Of a stretch of 64,000 nucleotides of DNA, positions 1-6,035 are shown one piece after another. Source of the DNA: Phytoactinopolyspora halotolerans (lineage in GTDB: Bacteria; Actinomycetota; Actinomycetes; Jiangellales; Jiangellaceae); contig NZ_JAAGOA010000002.1 of assembly GCF_010550675.1 (NCBI RefSeq), forward strand, positions 124,001-188,000, read 5' to 3'. The first letter of the stretch is position 1; each line of letters begins with the position of its first letter. The translations under genes were made by a program, and so were the position numbers. The notes under the pieces were generated by a model. It had not been told where the DNA came from and ran no database searches. It saw only the letters and a program-made list of their open reading frames with translations.

Positions 1-2
1 AC

Positions 3-1886
3 CGCATCTATGTGGGCCTGGACAACATCGCCCCGGCGATGCGGGACGCGATGCTGGCGATCGAGGACGACCGGTTCTACGACCGTGGGCCGATCGACTT
101 CCAAGGCACGGCGCGGGCGCTCATCCGTAATGTCGAGGCCGGTGAGACTACCGGTGGGGGCTCGACGCTCACTCAGCAGTACGTGAAGCTGGTCCGGCTG
201 GCCCAGGCCGAGACCGATGCCGAGCGAGCCGAGGTGCTGGAGAGCAGCGGCATCGACGGCTATAGGCGCAAGCTGGAGGAGCTTCGCATGGCCATCGGTG
301 TGGAGGAGCAGTACACCAAGGACGAGATCTTCGAGCGGTATCTGAACATCGCCTACTTCGGCGCGGGCGCGTACGGGGTGGAGGCGGCAGCGCGGGCGTT
401 CTTCTCCACGACGGCGGCCGACCTGACGTTGCCGCAGGCGGCCACTATCGCCGGGCTGGTCCAGTCGCCGTCGGCCACCGATCCGACCCGCAATCCTGAG
501 CCGGCGCTGAACCGCCGCAACGTGGTGTTGGACCGGATGGCGGAGACGGGCCGGATCACCGAAGCGGAGGCCGCCCAGGCGCGGGAGACCGACCTGGGCT
601 TGAACCTGTCGGCGTCGCCGAACGGATGTGTGTCGTCCTATGCCGGGTTCTTCTGCGACTACCTGCTGCACGAGGTCCGCACGCTCTCCGAGCTCGGCGA
701 CACTCCGGAGGAACGCGAGGATCGGCTCCTCACCGGCGGCCTGACCATCCAGGCGACCATCGACCGAGACATCCAGGAGGCGGCCGACGCGGCGATCGCC
801 GACCGGGTCGGCGCCACCGACGAGCCGATCGGGGCGGCGGCCACGGTGGAGCCGAGCAGCGGGTTCATCCGAGCCCTGTCGAACTCGCGCACCTACGGCG
901 ACGAGGGCGCGGGGTCGTCGTTCATCAATTACGCCGTCGACGCGTCGATGGGTGGCGGGGCCGGCATCCAGTCTGGGTCGACGTTCAAGACATGGGTCCT
1001 GGCGGCTGCGATCCGGCAAGGCCGCGGCGTCGACACCGCGATCAACTCCCCCCAGACGATCGACATGAGCGACGAGCCGTTCCGCATCTGCCAGAACGGT
1101 CAGACCGTCACGCGCGACCCGGACTACACACCAGCCAACTCCACAGGGTCCGGCACGTTTACCATGCGCCAGGCAACCGAGCGGTCGGTCAACACGTACT
1201 TCATCGAACTCTCCCAGCGCACCGGCCTGTGTGACCCGGCCACGATCGCCCAGGGCGCCGGCGTGTACCGGGCCGACGGCGCCGAACTGCGCCAGGTGCC
1301 GTCGTTCGCGCTCGGATCGAACGAAGTCTCGCCGCTGGCCATGGCCGGCGGCTACGGCATGTTCGCCAACCGCGGCATGTACTGCCCGTCGACCTCCATC
1401 GCGACGATCACCGACACCAACGGCGAAGTCCTCGTCGACCACACCGACCCGGACTGCGAGCGAGTACTCGACGCCGATGTCGCCGACACCGTGGCCGATG
1501 TGCTCGCGGGAGTGATCAGTACCCCCGGTGCCACCGGCACCCGCATGCAGCTCAACGACGGACGTCCGGCCGCCGGCAAGACCGGCACCACGAACGACTC
1601 CATCGCCGTGTGGTTCGCCGGCTTCACCCCACAGCTGGCAACGGGGGTGGCGGTCGCCGACGTCGACGGACGGATCACCTCACTGGTGAACCACGAGTTC
1701 CACGGCGACCGGCTCGGCTCGTCCGGAGTCTGTGGCGGATGCATTCCCGGGCCGATCTGGAAGGACATCATGGACGCAGCCCACGAGGACCTCGACGTGG
1801 TCGACTTTCCACAGCCCGACCCCGAAACCCTTCAAGGCGACCAACCCGCCCAACGGCCTGAGACCGCCGGCAACGACGCTGAATGA
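3..1886 (+). CDS. Bifunctional penicillin-binding protein (transglycosylase/transpeptidase), 5' end cut by window
   Basis: Class A PBP that polymerises and cross-links peptidoglycan outside the membrane. The frame is already open at the first base, so the cytoplasmic tail, membrane anchor and start of the GT51 domain lie outside the window. GT51 is seen as IEDDRFYDR near the start and GGGSTLTQQYVK soon after. The transpeptidase domain has all three active-site boxes: STFK (nucleophile Ser in the GIQSGSTFKTW stretch), SVN (RSVNTYF) and KTGTT (AAGKTGTTND). The C-terminus ends soon after the KTGTT region with an acidic tail and has no PASTA repeats. Essential-type cell-wall gene; individual PBP subtype cannot be assigned from the visible part. 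Confidence 0.93.
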   Translation, partial: RIYVGLDNIAPAMRDAMLAIEDDRFYDRGPIDFQGTARALIRNVEAGETTGGGSTLTQQYVKLVRLAQAETDAERAEVLESSGIDGYRRKLEELRMAIGVEEQYTKDEIFERYLNIAYFGAGAYGVEAAARAFFSTTAADLTLPQAATIAGLVQSPSATDPTRNPEPALNRRNVVLDRMAETGRITEAEAAQARETDLGLNLSASPNGCVSSYAGFFCDYLLHEVRTLSELGDTPEEREDRLLTGGLTIQATIDRDIQEAADAAIADRVGATDEPIGAAATVEPSSGFIRALSNSRTYGDEGAGSSFINYAVDASMGGGAGIQSGSTFKTWVLAAAIRQGRGVDTAINSPQTIDMSDEPFRICQNGQTVTRDPDYTPANSTGSGTFTMRQATERSVNTYFIELSQRTGLCDPATIAQGAGVYRADGAELRQVPSFALGSNEVSPLAMAGGYGMFANRGMYCPSTSIATITDTNGEVLVDHTDPDCERVLDADVADTVADVLAGVISTPGATGTRMQLNDGRPAAGKTGTTNDSIAVWFAGFTPQLATGVAVADVDGRITSLVNHEFHGDRLGSSGVCGGCIPGPIWKDIMDAAHEDLDVVDFPQPDPETLQGDQPAQRPETAGNDAE

Positions 1887-2105
1887 CGCGGCCCGCTGCT
1901 GGCCGCGCTGGACGTCGCGTCGGCGGCGGACGTGCTCGAGGCGCTGCCGGACGGGCTGGACACCGTCGTGGCCTCGGGTGGGAAGGGGTTCTCCGTCGGA
2001 CAATTCCTCGTCGACACATCTCGCCCGGGGAAGCGGCGGTGGTGCTCGATGCAGCGCTGCGGCAACCTCGCCAAGGTCCGCGGCCACCGTCAGCGCTCGC
2101 GCTGA
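1887..2105 (+). pseudogene. Remnant of an ABC exporter ATP-binding domain
   Basis: Directly after the PBP stop, in the same frame, an open stretch of 72 codons reads like the segment just before the signature loop of exporter-type ABC ATPases: VLEALPDGLDTVVASGG followed by KGFSVGQ, where an intact protein has GxGFSGGQRQR. After GQ the similarity stops, and no Walker A or Walker B is present. There is no start codon with a ribosome site. Read as a scrap left by deletion of a larger ABC gene. The resemblance is from motif recognition, not a database match. Confidence 0.45.
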
Positions 2106-2957
2106 CTACATCGAATCGGAGAGCGCCTGAGTGCCGAGGACGACGGCCAGCGCCAGGCGCTCGGCGTCGTCCGTGCCGGGTTCGGCCGTGTACACCATGA
2201 TGCGCAGGTCGTCGCCGTCGACGATGAGGGTGTCGCAGTCGAGGGTGATGAGGCCGGCCTCGGGGTGATCGATGACCTTGTGCCGCGCCCGGTCGCGATC
2301 CGGGCGGATCTCGGCGGTCTCCCACAGCTCGACGAAGCGCGGGCTGTGTGCGCTCAGCTCGCGGACGAGGTTCTCGAGCCTGCGATCCGCGGGGTAGCGG
2401 GCGACGGTGAGGCGCAGGTCGGCGACGAGGCCGGCCTCGAACTCCGCCCGTTCCTGCTCGCTGAGGACGACGCGGCTGCCGGAGCCCACGAGGTTGCGCC
2501 AGACGCCGTTGCGCTCGACGCCGCGCCACGAGGTCGTCTCGCCCATCAGGGCGTCGTACGGCACGTTGGCCACGATCAGGCTCCAGGCCGCGTCGTAGAC
2601 GGCGACCGGTGTGTGCGCCAGCCGGTCGAGCAGGCGTTGCACGCTCGGCGTCACCCGCGAGGAGACCAGCCCGATGCCGGGCGGGACCTGACCGGCGAGA
2701 CGGAACAGATGCTCTCGCTCGCCGTCCGACAGCCGCAGCGCGCGGGACAGCGCCTCCACGACCTGACTCGACGGCGAGGTGGCCCGCCCCTGTTCCAGCC
2801 GGGTCAGGTAGTCCACCGAGATCCCGGCCAGCGTCGCGAGCTCTTCGCGGCGCAGTCCGCTCGCCCGGCGGCGGCGACCCACCGGCACTCCGGCGGTCTC
2901 GGGCGCGACGCGGTCACGCCAGGCGCGCACCGTCCGCCCGAAGTCCCAGACATCCAC
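2106..2957 (-). CDS. XRE-family regulator with MmyB-like ligand-binding domain
   Basis: DNA-binding regulator of 283 aa. The N-terminal third is a helix-turn-helix (GLRREELATLAGISVDYLTR, residues about 34-53, then LEQGR). The rest is the MmyB-like PAS-type domain usual for this actinobacterial family (VYDAAWSLIVANVPYDAL near residue 120; C-terminal LITLDCDTLIVDGDDLRIMV). The start is GTG at 2957. It is divergent from the SDR gene at 3059 with about 100 bp between, the common layout in which the regulator controls the neighbouring oxidoreductase. The inducer is unknown. Confidence 0.9.
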   Translation of the reverse strand: MDVWDFGRTVRAWRDRVAPETAGVPVGRRRRASGLRREELATLAGISVDYLTRLEQGRATSPSSQVVEALSRALRLSDGEREHLFRLAGQVPPGIGLVSSRVTPSVQRLLDRLAHTPVAVYDAAWSLIVANVPYDALMGETTSWRGVERNGVWRNLVGSGSRVVLSEQERAEFEAGLVADLRLTVARYPADRRLENLVRELSAHSPRFVELWETAEIRPDRDRARHKVIDHPEAGLITLDCDTLIVDGDDLRIMVYTAEPGTDDAERLALAVVLGTQALSDSM

Positions 2958-3058
2958 GATTCCAGTGTGCGCGCCGGCCCGGGCGTTGTCCTGGCCCTGG
3001 CATTCCTACGACAACTGGACGACTGCCCGACCCAACGGGAGCGTCCGACGCTGGAGGC

Positions 3059-3766
3059 ATGACCACCACACTCATCACCGGGGCGAACAAGGGCCTGGGG
3101 TTCGAAACCGCCCGGCAGCTCATCGCCGCCGGGCACACCGTCTACATCGGCGCTCGCGACGAGGGCCGCGGACGCGCCGCCGCCGACCGGCTCGGCGCCC
3201 GCTACGTCCACCTCGACGTCACCGACGACGACTCGGTCGCCGCCGCCGTGGCCACCGTCGAGGCCGGAGGCGGACTCGACGTGCTCATCAACAACGCCGG
3301 CATCGAAGGACGACTGCCCGACAACGGGATCGTTGCTGCGGCCGACACCACCGCCGCGCAGATCCGCACGATCTTCGAGACCAACGTCTTCGGGCTGGTC
3401 CGGGTCACGCACGCGTTCCTGCCGCTACTGCAGAAGTCGACCGCACCGGTGATCGTCAATCTGAGCAGCGGGCTGGCCTCGTTGTCCGCCCTGAGCAACC
3501 CGGACAGCTCCACGCACTTCTACCCGGGCGTGAGCTATCCGGCCTCCAAGGCCGCGGTCAACGCGATCACGATCCAGTACGCCAAGGCCTTCCCGCAGCT
3601 CCGCGTCAACGCCGTCGAGCCGGGCTACACGAACACCGACCTCAACGGCGGCACCGGCACCCAGACCGTGGAAGAGGGCGCCGAGATCATCGTCCGCATG
3701 GCCCAGCTCGGCGCCGACGGCCCGACCGGGACGTTCGTCTCCGCCCACGGCCCGCTCGCCTGGTAG
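3059..3766 (+). CDS. SDR-family NAD(P)-dependent oxidoreductase
   Basis: Classical short-chain dehydrogenase of 235 aa. Visible motifs: nucleotide-binding TGANKGLG at residues 7-14, NNAG in the middle, catalytic Tyr and Lys in YPASKAAV, and the PG loop in VEPGYTNT. The ATG at 3059 follows a GGAGG-like site. Substrate unknown; close relatives are annotated only as SDR oxidoreductases. It is divergent from the MmyB-type regulator at 2957, probably its controller, and followed by a strong hairpin terminator at 3772-3803. Confidence 0.92.
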   Translation: MTTTLITGANKGLGFETARQLIAAGHTVYIGARDEGRGRAAADRLGARYVHLDVTDDDSVAAAVATVEAGGGLDVLINNAGIEGRLPDNGIVAAADTTAAQIRTIFETNVFGLVRVTHAFLPLLQKSTAPVIVNLSSGLASLSALSNPDSSTHFYPGVSYPASKAAVNAITIQYAKAFPQLRVNAVEPGYTNTDLNGGTGTQTVEEGAEIIVRMAQLGADGPTGTFVSAHGPLAW

Positions 3767-3771
3767 AAGGT

Positions 3772-3803
3772 CACCGGGAGCAGCCACCAAGCTGCTCCCG
3801 GTG
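3772..3803 (+). terminator. Hairpin terminator after the SDR gene
   Basis: Perfect 12-bp stem, CACCGGGAGCAG (3772-3783) with CTGCTCCCGGTG (3792-3803), extendable by one C-G pair, loop of 6-8 nt. It begins 5 bp after the SDR stop codon. There is no clear T-tract, as is usual in high-GC actinobacteria. Confidence 0.75.
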
Positions 3804-3886
3804 CGGCAACCTACTGCGAGCGTCCGCCACCCGTACGCTCGAACCGTGCCATCCCGCCATCGAGCCGTTCGAGCCGACCCCCCCCC

Positions 3887-4081
3887 GCGGTACTCCGGCG
3901 TACCGCCGATTTCGTCAACGAGGATGCACCTGAAAAGCATCGACGATTTCACGCCCTGGTGCTCCGCACCATTCTCGATCCGGCCAGTCCGCTGTTTCGA
4001 GAGGCGCGTTGCCTGATCGAAGAGGAGGTGGAGGTGCGCGAGGCGGCGTCGTACCATTCGATGCTCGCGGCGGTCGCCGAT
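3887..4081 (+). pseudogene. Possible remnant of an AAA ATPase with DUF234 domain
   Basis: In frame through 3959, an open reading segment includes LDPASPLFREARCLIEEE and then REAASYHSMLAAVA. This resembles the stretch of archaeal/bacterial AAA-DUF234 ATPases where a 'DP..PLF.E.R.LL.EE..EP..Y.SIL.AIA' pattern leads into a winged helix. The winged helix is missing: similarity ends near 4081, and no P-loop lies upstream. A run of nine C at 3878-3886 sits just before the segment and would be a natural frameshift point. Assignment rests on pattern memory only. Confidence 0.35.
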
Positions 4082-4194
4082 ATACGCTTCTTATCTGCTA
4101 AAGCGGGTCTGGCTTCGAACCGGACCTGGCAGGCTGGTCCGGTTCGTGGCGGGTGCAGACCGTGGGTCTGGACGCCCTCTATGCCAGCATGGCG

Positions 4195-4237
4195 CACACA
4201 TAGGATCGTGCTTCGCCGAAACACGATCCTATGTGTG
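4195..4237. repeat. Perfect 16-bp inverted repeat (intergenic hairpin)
   Basis: CACACATAGGATCGTG (4195-4210) is the exact reverse complement of 4222-4237, with an 11-nt spacer that itself can fold further (TTC...GAA around GCC). It lies in the debris region between the DUF234 scrap and the PEBP gene that reads toward it from 4344, so it could end that transcript, but it is about 107 bp beyond the stop. No coding function seen. Confidence 0.7.
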
Positions 4238-4343
4238 TACGCCGATTCCGGCACGCGACCACCGTCCTGCATGGGCAGCGTCGGCCGGAGCGTTTGCAGG
4301 ACTGTACATCGGCGGCGTGCGTGCGCGGTTGAAAGGCCGGGCG

Positions 4344-4802
4344 TCAGCGCTCGTAGATACCGACGACGCGGTTCTGTTCGATGATGGCGTCCGCGTACTG
4401 GTCGAGGAACTCCTGACGCGTCGGTGTGCCGTCGACCGAGCGATCGAGCGCGTAGACCCAGAAGTAGTAGTGGTGTGGGCCGTGGCCGGCCGGCGGACGC
4501 GGGCCGCCGTAACCCTGCGCGCCGAAGTCGTTCGGACCGGGCCGGAACCGCCCGTCCGAATCCGGGCCGAGCTCGGTGGTGTCGGCCGATATGCCGTAGA
4601 GCGTCCAGTGCGTGAAACCGCGCGGCATCGGCGCGTCCGGGTCGTGGCAGATCAGCGCGAGCTCGACCGTGCCCTGCGGTGTGCCGCTGACGGTCAGGGT
4701 CGGAGCGACGTTGTCCCGATCCTTGGCATGACGGTCGCCGAGGCGCCCGTCGGTGCCGATATCGGAACTGGAGACCTTCAGATCCTTGATGTTCAGTGCC
4801 AA
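4344..4802 (-). CDS. YbhB/YbcL-family (PEBP) Raf kinase inhibitor-like protein
   Basis: Cytosolic phosphatidylethanolamine-binding-protein fold, 152 aa, full length for the family. The ligand-pocket motifs are present: DPDAPMPRGFTHW (residues about 54-66) and the GYGGPRPPAGHGPHHYYF segment. Bacterial members have no firmly known function. The start is TTG at 4802, chosen because GGAGGG lies 7 nt upstream; the nearby ATG is in another frame. Monocistronic, divergent from the DUF3500 gene, with a long palindrome between the two. Confidence 0.92.
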   Translation of the reverse strand: MALNIKDLKVSSSDIGTDGRLGDRHAKDRDNVAPTLTVSGTPQGTVELALICHDPDAPMPRGFTHWTLYGISADTTELGPDSDGRFRPGPNDFGAQGYGGPRPPAGHGPHHYYFWVYALDRSVDGTPTRQEFLDQYADAIIEQNRVVGIYER

Positions 4803-4886
4803 GGTTCATCCCTCCTGTTCAGCGCAGGCGAGCCACGAGACGTCCATGCTTCGCGATTCAATGTACGCCAGGCCTGTACCCATCGG

Positions 4887-4943
4887 CCCATGATCATGAA
4901 CACTTACCGTGCCATGTGAACGGTTAGTGTTCATGATCATGGG
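4887..4943. repeat. 24-bp-arm palindrome with TGATCATG core, between divergent genes
   Basis: Left arm 4887-4910 and right arm 4920-4943 match at 23 of 24 positions, loop GCCATGTGA. Both arms contain ATGATCATG, a sequence that also lies near the tips of the two 94-bp palindromes at 19099 and 40953. It lies 84 bp upstream of the PEBP start and 34 bp upstream of the DUF3500 start, so it may act as an operator rather than a terminator. Confidence 0.8.
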
Positions 4944-4977
4944 AACGGGCCGTGGGTGGGGTGGCAGACTGGCGAGC

Positions 4978-5979
4978 ATGGCGAACCCAGTCTCGGCCGT
5001 GAGCGTCGCCGGCAGAATGGCCGGTGCCGCACGTGCCTTCATCGAGTCCCTGGAACCCGAGCAGCGAGCGAGCGCATGCGCGCCGTTCGACTCGCCCGAT
5101 CGCCGCGAATTCACCTATCTGCCGGGGCCGCGTCCCGGACTCGCTCTCGATCAGATGACCGCGGAACAGCAGGCGCTCGCGATGGACTTGCTGGCGACGG
5201 GGCTGTCTGAGCACGGATTCGCGACGGCCCAGGCGATCATGCAACTGGAAGCGATCCTGGCGGAGATCGAACAGTCCATCGGAAAGCCGGGGTGGGAGCG
5301 GAGGCATCCGGAGTATTACTGGTTCCGGGTACTGGGTGAACCCGGCGGCGTCCAACCGTGGATGTGGAAGGTCGGCGGCCACCATCTCTGCGTCGAGATG
5401 ACCGTCGTCGGAGAGGCCGTCGCCGGCACGCCACAGTTCTTCGGCGCCAACCCGGCGACGATTCCGCACGGCCACGACGACGGCGGCCGACGTACGCTTC
5501 CGGATGAGGAAGACCTCGCTCGTGCCCTGCTCGCGGAGTTGACTGCGGAACAGCGAGAGCTGGCCGTGACCGGCCCGGTGGCGCCAAAGGATATCCTGAC
5601 CAGGCACGACCCGGTGGCCGACGTGGGCGAGATCCCATCCGGGCTGCTCGCCGGTGATATGCACGCCGACGCCCAGCAGCGGCTCGTCCGGCTCGTCCGC
5701 AACTACCTGGAACGGGTTGTCCCGGAGATCGGCGACGCGGCATGGCGGGAGATCGACGACGCAGGGCTGGACCGGGTGTCGTTCCGCTGGGCCGGTGCTC
5801 TGGAACCGGGACCCGGCCACGGGCACTACTACGCCGTTCTCGGCCCCACCTTCCTGCTCGAGTACGACAACACGCAGAACGACGCCAACCACATTCACAC
5901 CGTGTGGCGGGATCTGCGGAATGACTGGGGCGAGGACATTCTGGCCGGCCATTACGCCGCTCATCCGCACGGCTCGTGA
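4978..5979 (+). CDS. DUF3500 domain-containing protein
   Basis: Protein of 333 aa, recognised as DUF3500 from its N-terminal block (ARAFIESLEPEQRASA, FTYLPGPRPGLALDQM) and the histidine-rich C-terminal block (GHGHYYAVLGPTFLLEYDN followed by NHIHTVWRD). No signal peptide or membrane segment is evident. Function is unknown; conserved His, Glu and Asp suggest a possible metal site, which is inference. Start ATG at 4978; an upstream in-frame ATG at 4909 would place the N-terminus inside the palindrome. It converges on the HtaA gene through a shared terminator at 5985-6021. Confidence 0.82.
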   Translation: MANPVSAVSVAGRMAGAARAFIESLEPEQRASACAPFDSPDRREFTYLPGPRPGLALDQMTAEQQALAMDLLATGLSEHGFATAQAIMQLEAILAEIEQSIGKPGWERRHPEYYWFRVLGEPGGVQPWMWKVGGHHLCVEMTVVGEAVAGTPQFFGANPATIPHGHDDGGRRTLPDEEDLARALLAELTAEQRELAVTGPVAPKDILTRHDPVADVGEIPSGLLAGDMHADAQQRLVRLVRNYLERVVPEIGDAAWREIDDAGLDRVSFRWAGALEPGPGHGHYYAVLGPTFLLEYDNTQNDANHIHTVWRDLRNDWGEDILAGHYAAHPHGS

Positions 5980-5984
5980 TACGC

Positions 5985-6021
5985 CGATGCCCTCGCCGCA
6001 GCACATACGGCGAGGGCATCG
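5985..6021. terminator. Bidirectional terminator between DUF3500 and HtaA genes
   Basis: Perfect 14-bp inverted repeat: CGATGCCCTCGCCG (5985-5998) and its complement (6008-6021), loop CAGCACATA. It fills most of the 56 bp between the two convergent stop codons, so it can serve both transcripts. Confidence 0.85.
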
Positions 6022-6035
6022 ACCGCCCACGCGGA

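Noticed and set aside
2265-3062. 265-codon plus-strand frame opposite the XRE gene
   Set aside because: Shadow of the XRE/MmyB gene, which has clear HTH and ligand-domain motifs on the minus strand.
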